Part shown: in pieces, positions 1-7,664 of the stretch | Layout of the letters: each line of letters opens with the position of its first letter | How positions within the stretch are numbered: position 1 is the first letter of the stretch | Source of the DNA: a virus | IMG/VR virus record: IMGVR_UViG_3300020125_000134 | Span: 1-28,574 of that record | DNA: 28,574 nt | Strand: one strand, 5' to 3' | Translations under genes and position numbers: made by a program | Notes under the pieces: generated by a model | Databases searched by the model: none | What the model saw: only the letters and a program-made list of their open reading frames with translations | What the model was told of the DNA's origin: nothing

Positions 1-1070
1 AATACGCACAAGCTGATCCTGGCGCTCCACCACCAAGACCATCTAGACAAGGCGCAGGTGCTGCCAAGCAAACTGTTGCTCCAACTCCAACTGCTACAAC
101 TCCAGCGACAACCGATACTACACCTGACGTAGTTGGTGGGCCTCCAAGCCGTCCAAGTACAACTAAACAAGTTCCAGGTCATGGTGGCGGTCATGGTGGT
201 AGCAATATCAACATCATTGCTATGCAGCATGCTCTACAAGATTTAGCACAGGCGGTGTCCTCGCAGATTAATCTGCAAGACGCCTTCAGTGGTGATCCAA
301 GAAAAGAGCAAGAGGCAAAGGCTCGTGATGCCTTCGGTGTGTTCTTAACTAAGAACTACATGAGGAACACTAAGGTATCGGGTATTGAGTATGATCCTGA
401 CCCCAACATAAAAAATATGCCAAACAAAGAAAAGTCTGCTAAGGATCCAACTCGTATGAGTATCGTTATGGATACTATGAATCGTATTGGTAATCCTAAA
501 AAGGGCGAAAACTTTAATGATGGTTCTTGGGGCCCTCGTACCAATGCTGCCGTTCGTGATGCATATGCATTCGCTTCTGGTCTATTGGATTTCGTAGACG
601 ACGTTAATCGCTTTGCCACAAAGAGGATGTCAGTTTCATATGACAGAGCATCTCTAGCCGAATTAGAAAAGGCGGCCACTCCAGACAACACTTTAACTCC
701 ACAACAAAAGATTCAGGCCGCTCCAGTCGTTACTCAACATGTCAAGGCTATCAAGAAGATGTATGATGAAGTAAAGAACAGTATCTTGCAACACCCTGCC
801 TACCAGCAGTTTATTGAAGACTCTGTCCCATTCAAGTCATATAAGTCTCCAGTAACTCAACAGCAGGTCGATACTGTTAAGCAGAATTTCCCTCAGGGAT
901 TCACGGTTGATCTTGGTGCTGGTCCAACAACGATACCTATAGATAGTCTCCTCAGTTTAAATGCTTTGAAGAAAATCATACCACAAGACTCTAAAGTAAC
1001 TCCACAACAAGTTGTTGAACAGATTTGGAAACAACAAGAGAAACTATTGGGACCGGACATAGGATATTAA
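1..1070 (+). CDS. Unknown large-phage protein with peptidoglycan-binding-like motif (5' truncated)
   Basis: The reading frame is open from base 3 with no stop, so the gene begins before the window; the in-frame ATG at 222 is probably internal. About 355 residues are visible. The first ~70 are a low-complexity linker rich in Pro, Thr, Ala and Gly, ending in a Gly/His patch (GHGGGHGG). A mostly helical, charged region follows. Around visible residue 170 the segment FNDGSWGPRTNAAVRDA resembles the DGxxGPxTxxAV core of PG_binding_1 domains, which bind peptidoglycan in endolysins and cell-wall hydrolases; no catalytic domain is visible beside it. The stop lies one base before the next gene's start, so the two are probably co-transcribed. 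Position upstream of the capsid gene suggests a head, neck or internal virion protein, but this is inference. I do not recognise the whole protein. Confidence 0.8.
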   Translation, partial: YAQADPGAPPPRPSRQGAGAAKQTVAPTPTATTPATTDTTPDVVGGPPSRPSTTKQVPGHGGGHGGSNINIIAMQHALQDLAQAVSSQINLQDAFSGDPRKEQEAKARDAFGVFLTKNYMRNTKVSGIEYDPDPNIKNMPNKEKSAKDPTRMSIVMDTMNRIGNPKKGENFNDGSWGPRTNAAVRDAYAFASGLLDFVDDVNRFATKRMSVSYDRASLAELEKAATPDNTLTPQQKIQAAPVVTQHVKAIKKMYDEVKNSILQHPAYQQFIEDSVPFKSYKSPVTQQQVDTVKQNFPQGFTVDLGAGPTTIPIDSLLSLNALKKIIPQDSKVTPQQVVEQIWKQQEKLLGPDIGY

Positions 1071-1071
1071 C

Positions 1072-2556
1072 ATGCCCCTTATTCACGACAATCCTTGGCT
1101 GGTAAGCCAGCTTATACAAGCCGCATTGGACTCTGAGAATAAACTCTCAAAGAAGGGTCAAGCTGCGCCCGCGCAAGAACAGCCGGTGGCTACTGGATTA
1201 AAATCCATTTTGAACAACCTGAGGAATCAAATAAATCCAGGCAGTGACTCTACAGGAGCCATTTCACACGAGACCAGTGGTGCTGATGTATTTAGTCACA
1301 ACATGGACAGTATGGGCGATTTGGTGCAGTGGTTGGCAAATAATGGAACCAGAGTTGGCGGTAAGGCTATCGTATATGCTGGCAATGTCGCCCGTCCTGG
1401 TGAAGAGTACGGGTATTTCAAAATCGAGCCAGGTACTGAAATTTTAGTAAGAGATAATCCTGCTAGACCAGATAGAGGCAACGCATCTTTAGTTGGATTC
1501 TGGATTAACCCTGAAGCTCTAAAGAACTACCTAGTTTCTCTACAAGCAGACGAAAAACTAAAGACTAACGTTATGTTCCAGGTTCAGTTACTAAAATTGA
1601 TCCAAGACGCTAACAAGCAGTTAGACTTGGATGTTAGTGAGCAATACAAAGCACCAGAGAAAACTCTACCAGATACTCAAGTACTAGATACTGTTGTAAA
1701 GGATATGGATCCTCAGCAGTGGTTTAATCCTGGCAATGTTCCATTGACTATTGGCGATCTCAAAGATGCAACAACATTCAATGCTTGGTTAAGCAAAAAT
1801 AGTATTTCTATCAAGGTTGGTGAACGTAGAATGATGATCAACCATCCAGAGTTCGACCGTTGTGCTATTCTCAAGATTCTAAATCAAAGAGTAAAGTACA
1901 CCTCTGACAGGGCTCAGACCGCAGAAGCCAAACAAGTTGCCGTAGTATATGGACAAAAAATAAAGGCTCTTGCCGTAGAAGTACAATGTGATTTAGGTGC
2001 GCAACCACAGCAGCCAGGTCAAGAGAAACCAGGTGATCAAGGCGGTGGTCTTGCAGCAGCTTCTCCACAGATTTTGCAAAAGCTATCTTCTCTCAGACCA
2101 TTCAATGCTCAATACATCAGCTTCCCAGAAATTAAGAAGTTTGTAGATTTGTATGCCACATATGCTAACGATCCAACTGTTACACAATTAGCCGGTAATA
2201 TCAATCAGTATATGGATACTGCTAAGAATCAATATTTTGGAACCGATACGCTTCAAATCAACAATATTGACAATAGCAGATTTAAAGCTTTGCTCAAGAA
2301 TCCATCAACGGGTGGAGGCTCTGCAGCAATGCCTGCTTGTAATCTCCTATACGATGTTGTAGTATATGCTGGCCAATTATATCAGCGTCTAGTTATCTCC
2401 CTACAAACCGTTGCTCAGGATCCTGAAAGAGGCAAATACATTGACTATCGCTCAATGCAACAGCAAATAACTCCAGGTGGCCCACAGCAGACTAACGTAA
2501 CCACACTTCATGATCTAAGCGAAAGTTTAATGAGAGAATGGATGGCTCGCAGATGA
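1072..2556 (+). CDS. Unknown protein, 494 aa, upstream of capsid gene
   Basis: The ATG lies two bases after the upstream stop, with an AGGA about nine bases before it inside the previous gene. The protein is soluble-looking with no clear membrane segment. A mixed region (~60-165, with WLANNG and GYFKIEPGTEIL) could be a small beta-rich domain. A Gln/Pro/Gly-rich linker at about 310-325 separates it from a C-terminal helical part. The end overlaps the next gene by an ATGA, which indicates translational coupling. The four genes from the window start to 4980 form one apparent transcription unit on the head-gene side of the capsid gene, so a role in head assembly or as internal virion protein is plausible. 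I do not recognise a family. Confidence 0.8.
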   Translation: MPLIHDNPWLVSQLIQAALDSENKLSKKGQAAPAQEQPVATGLKSILNNLRNQINPGSDSTGAISHETSGADVFSHNMDSMGDLVQWLANNGTRVGGKAIVYAGNVARPGEEYGYFKIEPGTEILVRDNPARPDRGNASLVGFWINPEALKNYLVSLQADEKLKTNVMFQVQLLKLIQDANKQLDLDVSEQYKAPEKTLPDTQVLDTVVKDMDPQQWFNPGNVPLTIGDLKDATTFNAWLSKNSISIKVGERRMMINHPEFDRCAILKILNQRVKYTSDRAQTAEAKQVAVVYGQKIKALAVEVQCDLGAQPQQPGQEKPGDQGGGLAAASPQILQKLSSLRPFNAQYISFPEIKKFVDLYATYANDPTVTQLAGNINQYMDTAKNQYFGTDTLQINNIDNSRFKALLKNPSTGGGSAAMPACNLLYDVVVYAGQLYQRLVISLQTVAQDPERGKYIDYRSMQQQITPGGPQQTNVTTLHDLSESLMREWMARR

Positions 2557-3653
2557 TATCTAATAGTGAGGTCAGCTTTTGTGTTGATACACTCCTTGTA
2601 GAAACCGTATTAGCGGATCCAAAATTCTACAAGAAGGCTGGCTTTGTCCAAGATTTGCTCGCCAAAGTCAAGGACTACTTTAGTCATCAGATTGATCAGA
2701 AGAACCCTGTTAGCAGCGTTCTCAGCATTCTTGCACCTGGTGCCTTATGGTTGTTGTTTCAAACATTAGGAATCGGCAAGTGGGGATTTCTGCTTGGTCT
2801 ACTTATGGATGTATTTCATGTAGACGTGGGCGGTATGCTATCTTCTTTGTACAACAAAGTCAGAGCAATGATTAGTGGCGGTAAGAAAGTATCTTCCGCT
2901 GAAGTTGATGAGGCCGCTGAAGCTACCACTCAAGAATTTAACAAACCACCTACTCCTCAAGAAGAAGAGCAGGGAATGCAAGACCTGAAATCGAGAACTC
3001 CTGCAGCCGCACAACCAGCCGATGACAACAAGGTCTATAGCTCACTTGAGCTGTTGAGTGATGCCAGAATGTTTAGCTTGGCCCTTATTGACTATGAAAA
3101 TCAAAAGCTGAGATTGACCAAAGATGGTGTTATCAAAATTGCTGGATTTTTCGGCAGTTCAAAATCCAAGGGCACAAATTTGCTCGGTAAGATTTTTGGA
3201 TGGGTTATCAAGTTAGCATTAGCCTCTGCTGGTTTGATGGTAGCAGGCGATGTAGTCAATGAGATGGTCGGTCGTCCAAGCGCACTTAGTGGTACGTACC
3301 AACGTGGCCAAGAAAGCTCTGAAGCCCCATCAGCTCCAGTTGGTCCAAAATCAACTCAAACTAAATTCCCACCTAAGGCCGATGGTCCATTACCAAGTAG
3401 CATGCCAATAGTCAACAATCCTCAAAATATTGAGAATATGATGATTCAAATTACCAAAGACGTATATGGTGGCCTTGATGGTAAAGATAGTCTTATACGA
3501 AGCAGCCCTGCGTTCCAGGCCGTTAAAGAGAACATTGTTTGGTACAATACTCATAATGAAGGATCTGCCATCACATTTATACCAGGTTTGTTTAAGTCTA
3601 AAAAACAATTGGTGGACTACTTTATCGACGATGTGGCCAAAAGTGCTCCTTAA
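2553..3653 (+). CDS. Unknown protein with two hydrophobic membrane-type segments
   Basis: I chose the ATG at 2553 because it forms an ATGA overlap with the previous stop and has a GGATGG seven bases upstream; an in-frame ATG at 2538 would add five residues. Numbering from 2538, residues ~58-95 are strongly hydrophobic (VLSILAPGALWLLFQTLG then KWGFLLGLLMDVF) and ~215-243 form a second segment (LLGKIFGWVIKLALASAGLMVAGDVV). Between them is an acidic, Pro/Ala-rich linker; a Ser/Pro/Gly linker follows at ~250-285. This could be a membrane-embedded phage protein or a virion protein that inserts into membrane during DNA entry. It resembles its downstream neighbour only in having hydrophobic segments. 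No family recognised. Confidence 0.8.
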   Translation: MISNSEVSFCVDTLLVETVLADPKFYKKAGFVQDLLAKVKDYFSHQIDQKNPVSSVLSILAPGALWLLFQTLGIGKWGFLLGLLMDVFHVDVGGMLSSLYNKVRAMISGGKKVSSAEVDEAAEATTQEFNKPPTPQEEEQGMQDLKSRTPAAAQPADDNKVYSSLELLSDARMFSLALIDYENQKLRLTKDGVIKIAGFFGSSKSKGTNLLGKIFGWVIKLALASAGLMVAGDVVNEMVGRPSALSGTYQRGQESSEAPSAPVGPKSTQTKFPPKADGPLPSSMPIVNNPQNIENMMIQITKDVYGGLDGKDSLIRSSPAFQAVKENIVWYNTHNEGSAITFIPGLFKSKKQLVDYFIDDVAKSAP

Positions 3654-3702
3654 ATCGGGCATATCGGAACATATCAATATAATTTCTTTTAGGTGAAACC
3701 AC

Positions 3703-4980
3703 ATGAGAAAAAGTGAGATATTTGAAAGTTTTGTTAAGATTGCCCAAGAGAGGGGACTCGTGTCTCAAGCGGAAAAGCCTGAGCACACTGAGACAGATTT
3801 CTCTGAGACGAATCCAAGATTCGATTCGTTAACTATTGAGCAAATTAGCAAGCTATACAATACCAAACCGGAACAACCAAAGGATATGGAATACAAGCGT
3901 AACATCATCGAAGATGCGCATCCAGATTCACTTGTTATTGCTCCTTCTTATGATAAATTGAACGGTCTCGTTGAAAACGAAAACGAAGGTCAGAACATTA
4001 GACTTCGCATCGTAATGAAGGACCCGGACGGTCACCTCGTCAATCGTAAATATGCTAGGAAGAATTTGCTGCTTTCTTTAGTGCGTGTTGGCAACGAGCT
4101 TGACGCCCGTAACAGCGAAGAACTTCGTAAATTGGCTGACGCCTGCCTCGAACAGATGGCTCAAAAAAAAAGTATTGAAAAAAGAGCCTATGTACAAATT
4201 GCCGTCGCTGCAGTTGTAATTGTATTGGGCGCTATTTACGCCAAGCAGCATTTGCGTTTCCACAGTGATGGATGGCAAGCTGACTACAATAAAGCCATGG
4301 CAGAGATTGACGATTTGATGAATTCTAACACGAATTTCGAAGTTGGTTATTCTTACACTCCAGCATTCATTCAGACTCTTACTCAATTGAAGACTGAGCT
4401 TGGTAATCTTAACGCTGCCGTTATGAAAGCCATTCCAATTCTTGACAAGATGCAAACTCCTAAAAACGCCGATGAGTTGAAGAAGATGATTGATGAACCA
4501 GAGACTAAGGACGCTATTAAAGCAGTGCAAGAGTTGCAGGCTCAAATGGCCCAGTCTTATCCATTCATCAACACTACCATCAATAGCTTTGGTAATGAAG
4601 CATACAAGCAGCGCGCTATTGCACAAAAGGGACTATTATCTTCAGTCATAGACTCTGCTGAAATTCTTCATGGCGGTGGTGGTTTGGTGGCTGACGATTT
4701 CGATGATGTCAAGCACGCCTTACAGACTTTGAAAGTTGACTTGTCTAATCTAGGAAAGATTATGCAAGGTGTTGAAAGTATCAAGCAGAAAGCTCAACAA
4801 GATTTGACTGCCAGTCAGTCCGAGGTCTCATCAAGCTTTACTGCTCCAGAAGCTAAACCAACCGCTACAACTGGAGAGGCAGGTGGAACCCCAGCTACTG
4901 AACCGGGCGAGAAGAAAAGCCCATTTGATGCTCTTGAAGAAGAGAGCAAAGGGCTATTTGGCGGTCTTTTCGGCAAATAA
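3703..4980 (+). CDS. Unknown single-span membrane protein with helical C-terminal part
   Basis: The start has an AGGTGA six bases upstream. The 425-residue protein has a charged N-terminal part, one clear membrane span at ~163-180 (VQIAVAAVVIVLGAIYA) flanked by Lys/Arg on the N side, then long helical, probably coiled-coil stretches (~195-390). It ends in a Thr/Pro/Ala-rich linker and a short tail GLFGGLFGK. The glycine-phenylalanine end could be an amphipathic or docking peptide. The strong Lys/Arg cluster before the span predicts the N-terminus in the cytoplasm. Membrane spans are uncommon among capsid-proximal proteins, so this may be an assembly-site anchor or an ejected internal protein; both are inference. 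It is the last gene before a 147-base regulatory-looking gap. Confidence 0.8.
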   Translation: MRKSEIFESFVKIAQERGLVSQAEKPEHTETDFSETNPRFDSLTIEQISKLYNTKPEQPKDMEYKRNIIEDAHPDSLVIAPSYDKLNGLVENENEGQNIRLRIVMKDPDGHLVNRKYARKNLLLSLVRVGNELDARNSEELRKLADACLEQMAQKKSIEKRAYVQIAVAAVVIVLGAIYAKQHLRFHSDGWQADYNKAMAEIDDLMNSNTNFEVGYSYTPAFIQTLTQLKTELGNLNAAVMKAIPILDKMQTPKNADELKKMIDEPETKDAIKAVQELQAQMAQSYPFINTTINSFGNEAYKQRAIAQKGLLSSVIDSAEILHGGGGLVADDFDDVKHALQTLKVDLSNLGKIMQGVESIKQKAQQDLTASQSEVSSSFTAPEAKPTATTGEAGGTPATEPGEKKSPFDALEEESKGLFGGLFGK

Positions 4981-5007
4981 TCTAGGCATAGCCAGATATC
5001 TTTGCAA

Positions 5008-5013
5008 TATAGG
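5008..5013 (+). promoter_or_regulatory. Possible -10 element (TATAGG)
   Basis: TATAGG lies in the 147-base gap before the abundant virion-protein gene at 5128. Similar TATAG/TATAA hexamers occur before several other genes in this window (near 7106, 10442, 22144, 22914, 24764, 24793, 28538). No convincing -35 box is seen, and the element is unproven. Confidence 0.25.
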
Positions 5014-5064
5014 CAACTTTTTATTTGAAAACATATCAATAAACGAGTATGCTTTATGAATTTT

Positions 5065-5086
5065 GTAAGTTAAAGGTGTAAGTTAC
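5065..5086 (+). promoter_or_regulatory. GTAAGTT direct-repeat motif upstream of virion gene
   Basis: GTAAGTT occurs twice here (starting at 5065 and 5079) in the leader of the 5128 gene. Closely related arrangements occur at 10449-10465 and 19705-19721, each upstream of another probable abundant virion gene. This suggests a shared regulatory element, either a DNA-binding site or part of the mRNA leader. Confidence 0.4.
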
Positions 5087-5087
5087 C

Positions 5088-5106
5088 ATGCCCCAAAGGG
5101 CATTTT
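5088..5106 (+). terminator. Short hairpin plus T-run between 4980 and 5128
   Basis: ATGCCC pairs with GGGCAT around a CAAA loop, followed by TTTT. The six-base-pair stem is perfect, but the T-run is short, so it could be a weak or partial terminator of the upstream operon, or a hairpin in the 5' leader of the gene starting 22 bases later that protects or regulates it. Confidence 0.45.
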
Positions 5107-5127
5107 CAGATTAAATAGGAAACTAAA

Positions 5128-5877
5128 ATGTCTCTAAAACTATTACAACCAGGCACTCAGCCTTTAGGTCAGTTTGACGGTTATGACTCTGATGTTCTAA
5201 CCCTCAAGGGTGGTGAAGTGGTATCTTTCGCCCAAGTAACTACTTCCGGTCAACCAGGAGTATCCTCCGGTGGTCTCGACCAAGCAGCATATGATGTATT
5301 TGACGGTTACGTCAATGCAACTGGCGTTCTCAAGCGTCCAGTAGTATCTCGTAGATACGATGGTAACGCAGGTAGCGTATCCGCTTCCAGCCGTCCATTG
5401 ATGCTATCTGACGATGGTATTACAGGATACGGAACTCTATTCGGCTCAGTAGTCGGTGGAACCGTAGGTCAACAGGTCAACGGACCAACCACCTTCACTG
5501 GTGCAATCCTTGGACCACACACTGCAACCGGCTCTGGCAAGGTAACTTGCTGGGATAAGCCAGGTCTCTACGCTGTCTCCCTAGACGCAGTAGACACCAA
5601 CGCTGTCTCTGGTTTGCAACCAACCAACACCACATTGGCCGTTGGAACTGGACTAACCTTCACTAGCTTGGGTCTATTGACTCCAGTTGGTTCTGCTGGC
5701 GCACTAGGTGGCGCTCCAAAGGTAGCTAACCTAGTAGAGTTCAACACTAACCAGTCTTTGGTAACCACTCCAAACTACTTGGTTGCTGCTTTGAACAGCC
5801 CATCTGGTAACGTATCATCGGTTCAACCAAGAGCCTTTGCATTCGCAACCATCTACTTCGCACCACCAACCGCCTAA
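5128..5877 (+). CDS. Probable abundant virion protein (possible head decoration)
   Basis: The start has an AGGA eight bases upstream in a long leader. The 249-residue product is rich in Gly, Val, Thr, Ser and Pro and has few charged residues and one Trp (in CWDKPG), as expected of a beta-rich structural protein. Codon choice is strongly biased (many CTA, GTA, AAC and ACC codons), like the capsid gene and unlike the fibre genes at 11919-18996, which suggests very high expression. It directly precedes the capsid gene, separated by a folded RNA element. Position, composition and codon bias suggest a capsid decoration or other high-copy head protein, but no specific family is recognised and a tail protein cannot be excluded. 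Confidence 0.6.
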   Translation: MSLKLLQPGTQPLGQFDGYDSDVLTLKGGEVVSFAQVTTSGQPGVSSGGLDQAAYDVFDGYVNATGVLKRPVVSRRYDGNAGSVSASSRPLMLSDDGITGYGTLFGSVVGGTVGQQVNGPTTFTGAILGPHTATGSGKVTCWDKPGLYAVSLDAVDTNAVSGLQPTNTTLAVGTGLTFTSLGLLTPVGSAGALGGAPKVANLVEFNTNQSLVTTPNYLVAALNSPSGNVSSVQPRAFAFATIYFAPPTA

Positions 5878-5891
5878 CTAGGCTAAGTAAA

Positions 5892-5974
5892 CTTCTCTGG
5901 CCGAGAGGCTGGAGGAGATGCCAAGCGCAAGCTTGTCATTCTCGAAGTCCGAAAGGACCCCTCTCACCCTTTTA
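5892..5974 (+). ncRNA. Three-way-junction RNA element upstream of the capsid gene
   Basis: GAGAGG (5903-5908) pairs with CCTCTC (5960-5965). Inside it are two arms. Arm one pairs GAGATG (5915-5920) with CATTCTC (5937-5943, one bulged T) and CAAGC (5922-5926) with GCTTG (5931-5935) around a GCAA tetraloop. Arm two is GTCC (5947-5950) and GGAC (5955-5958) around a GAAA tetraloop. The unpaired junction bases are CTGGAG, GAA and C. CTCT (5895-5898) can pair with AGAG (5904-5907) instead, excluding the closing stem, so two mutually exclusive folds exist. CCCTTTT follows the closing stem. It lies about 60 bases before the capsid start (AGGAGA at 6015-6020). It may be an mRNA leader element, a processing site or an attenuator. 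I recognise no Rfam family. Confidence 0.55.
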
Positions 5975-6024
5975 ACGTAAGAATATCAAGCTGGTAAGAC
6001 TGGCAAATTTTTCTAGGAGAAACT

Positions 6025-7038
6025 ATGAATATGTTTAGCGGCAAGGGCGAAATTAACGCCTCATCTTTCAAGGATGCATTGCAAGCCTTGGTAAAGTACG
6101 CAGCCATTCTCGAAGAGAATGTCCCTGCAAACCAAGGACTAGCTGGTCAACCAGCGCTGAGCGATGAGAAGCGTGATGAATTGATCACTCGCGCAATCAT
6201 GACTCAAGACGGAAAGATTGCTTTGGCACAGGCCATGGCAAACCCAATCCGTAGAAACCTCGATTACCATGGTATCGCTCGTCGTGCCTTGGTTGTTGAC
6301 CCACTACCACAGGGAGCAATTCCAACTTACGATAGAGATATCGACGTTGCCGCAGTTGTTATCTCTTCCAACGGTACTGGTCCAGAGTCCCGTGTATTCG
6401 GTGACCGTGTAGTTGTACCAGAGTTTGAAATCTACGCGAACCCAACAGTTCGTATCGCTGAAGTCAAGCGTCGTAGATTCAACGTAATCGACAGAGCTGT
6501 TCAAAAGGCACGTCAGGAAATCATGGCTCAAGAAGATGCAAACATCTTTGCCGCCTTGGACGCCGCTGCCTCAGTTGAGAACACTCTAACTGACATCGCC
6601 GATGCAGGTCTTCTAAAGAGAGACTTGGTCGAAATCAAGCAACAGATTGATCGTTGGGACTTAGTAACTACTAAGTACTTCATGAACATCAACGAGTTCA
6701 CTGACATCCTCAAGTGGGGTTCTGGTGGTGGACAAGGTGTTGGTGGTGGTGACTTCGATCCAGTAACTATGAGAGAAGTTCTACAGACCGGTCTATACGC
6801 CCACATCTGGGGTACTGATATCATGGTCAGCAAGATTGTTCCACCTGGAACTATCTACGGTGTAGCCGATCCTGAGTTCGTTGGTGTAATGCCAATCCGT
6901 CAGGACATCGAAGTTCTACCAGCAGACGAGCCAAAGCAATTGAAGCTCGGATGGGTAGTCTCTGAGATTATCGGTATCGCTATCGTCAACCCACGTGGTT
7001 GCGCAGCCGGCCGTAAGTCTGTCGTAATCGGCGCCTAA
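6025..7038 (+). CDS. Major capsid protein, HK97-fold type
   Basis: This 337-residue protein has the makeup of a phage major head protein. A charged helical N-arm (1-60) is followed by a segment with NPIRRNLDYHGIARRALVV and PLPQGAIPTYDRD, a beta strand pair with VPEFEIYANPTVRI, and a long helix with RAVQKARQEIMAQEDANIF that matches the HK97 spine helix in character. A Gly-rich loop lies near 230-240 (GGGQGVGGG), and hydrophobic strands form the C-terminal part. The start has an ideal AGGAGA four bases upstream, and codon choice is among the most biased in the window. It is flanked by a structured leader and a strong terminator, consistent with heavy independent expression. No maturation protease is in view, and the N-terminus shows no obvious cleavage site. 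A related abundant shell protein is the only real alternative. Confidence 0.85.
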   Translation: MNMFSGKGEINASSFKDALQALVKYAAILEENVPANQGLAGQPALSDEKRDELITRAIMTQDGKIALAQAMANPIRRNLDYHGIARRALVVDPLPQGAIPTYDRDIDVAAVVISSNGTGPESRVFGDRVVVPEFEIYANPTVRIAEVKRRRFNVIDRAVQKARQEIMAQEDANIFAALDAAASVENTLTDIADAGLLKRDLVEIKQQIDRWDLVTTKYFMNINEFTDILKWGSGGGQGVGGGDFDPVTMREVLQTGLYAHIWGTDIMVSKIVPPGTIYGVADPEFVGVMPIRQDIEVLPADEPKQLKLGWVVSEIIGIAIVNPRGCAAGRKSVVIGA

Positions 7039-7059
7039 TAAGCCTGATTGAGTAATTCC

Positions 7060-7099
7060 GAAATGCCTTCTAGAGAAATCTAGAGGGCATTTCACTTTT
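7060..7099 (+). terminator. Strong hairpin terminator after capsid gene
   Basis: GAAATGCCTTCTAGA (7060-7074) pairs with TCTAGAGGGCATTTC (7079-7093) over 15 base pairs with one G-T wobble, closed by a GAAA tetraloop, followed by ACTTTTC. The stem is long and stable, though the T-run is short. It should end or process the capsid transcript. Confidence 0.8.
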
Positions 7100-7112
7100 C
7101 TGGCATATAGAT

Positions 7113-7664
7113 ATGGATCCCAAGAAACTTCGAAAGCAATACATGCACCTCATGCCCAGTCTGAACAAGGCTATGCAGCACGTGCAGTCTCAGCTTGCAG
7201 ATTTGCCGCCACATGATTTTCTGTTGGAAACCAACTTAAAGCCGTACCTTAGTATCAAGAAGAAAATGCTCCGAGACCGTGAATCCGATCCCAGCATCCT
7301 TCCAGATTTGGCCAGAGGTAGACTTTTCTTTTCTCAAGACTATAACCCTAAAGAGGTTGTAGATTTACTCAAGAAGATATTCCCAGGCCAACTTACAGGG
7401 TCTAAGAAAAAAGACACTAACGATTGCGGACTTGAATATCCTGGAGTAACTGATGTTAATCTGGATATTGATGGAGTCCAATTCGAATTGCAATTAATGC
7501 CATTGAACTATAAAGACTCTCAAGAACTATCTCATCAGATTCATGATCAATTACGTAGTGATAAAGATAAGCTAACTGATGTTCAGAAAGAGTTTTTGAA
7601 GAGTACTCACAATAAACTCTTTAAGGCCCTAGATGTAAAATCCAAGGCCCCAAAGAGCGACTAA
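7113..7664 (+). CDS. RelA/SpoT-like nucleotidyltransferase-fold protein
   Basis: The 183-residue protein matches the layout of a minimal RelA/SpoT (ppGpp synthetase-like) domain. A helical N-terminus is followed by LSIKKKMLRDR (46-56), resembling the SxxxK nucleotide-binding segment; PDLARGRLFF (64-73), with Asp65 where the metal-binding Asp sits and Arg70 following; and YPGVTDVNLDIDG then FELQLMP, with Glu125 where the catalytic Glu sits. The usual GYxSxH G-loop His is replaced by Thr or Asp, so ppGpp synthesis is doubtful. Some small RelA/SpoT-family enzymes instead pyrophosphorylate tRNA 3' CCA ends. It converges on the CCA-adding-type gene, the stop codons overlapping by four bases. There is no clear ribosome site: TATAG ends three bases before ATG, suggesting a leaderless transcript. 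An inactive or non-RelA protein remains possible. Confidence 0.5.
   Translation: MDPKKLRKQYMHLMPSLNKAMQHVQSQLADLPPHDFLLETNLKPYLSIKKKMLRDRESDPSILPDLARGRLFFSQDYNPKEVVDLLKKIFPGQLTGSKKKDTNDCGLEYPGVTDVNLDIDGVQFELQLMPLNYKDSQELSHQIHDQLRSDKDKLTDVQKEFLKSTHNKLFKALDVKSKAPKSD

Noticed and set aside
356-691. Minus-strand open frame under the first gene
   Set aside because: It mirrors a well-supported plus-strand gene with no ribosome site or recognisable protein pattern; the same applies to the many other antisense or out-of-frame open frames under the fibre and capsid genes.
222-1070. ATG at 222 as the true start of the first gene
   Set aside because: The frame is open and coding-like (Pro/Thr/Gly linker) back to base 3, and there is no ribosome site before 222, so the gene is more likely cut by the window edge.
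5903-5965. Hammerhead ribozyme
   Set aside because: Strand order at the junction fits (CUG, GAA, C), but conserved core bases corresponding to CUGANGA are not present (CUGGAG instead, one base short). It is kept only as a structured RNA.
4981-6024. tRNA gene in the two 147-base gaps
   Set aside because: No cloverleaf, T-loop GTTCRA box or CCA end could be made from the sequence; the arms seen do not match tRNA geometry.
7113-7664. Classical ppGpp synthetase (stringent alarmone) assignment
   Set aside because: The usual GYxSxH G-loop is not preserved, so only a RelA/SpoT-like fold is claimed.
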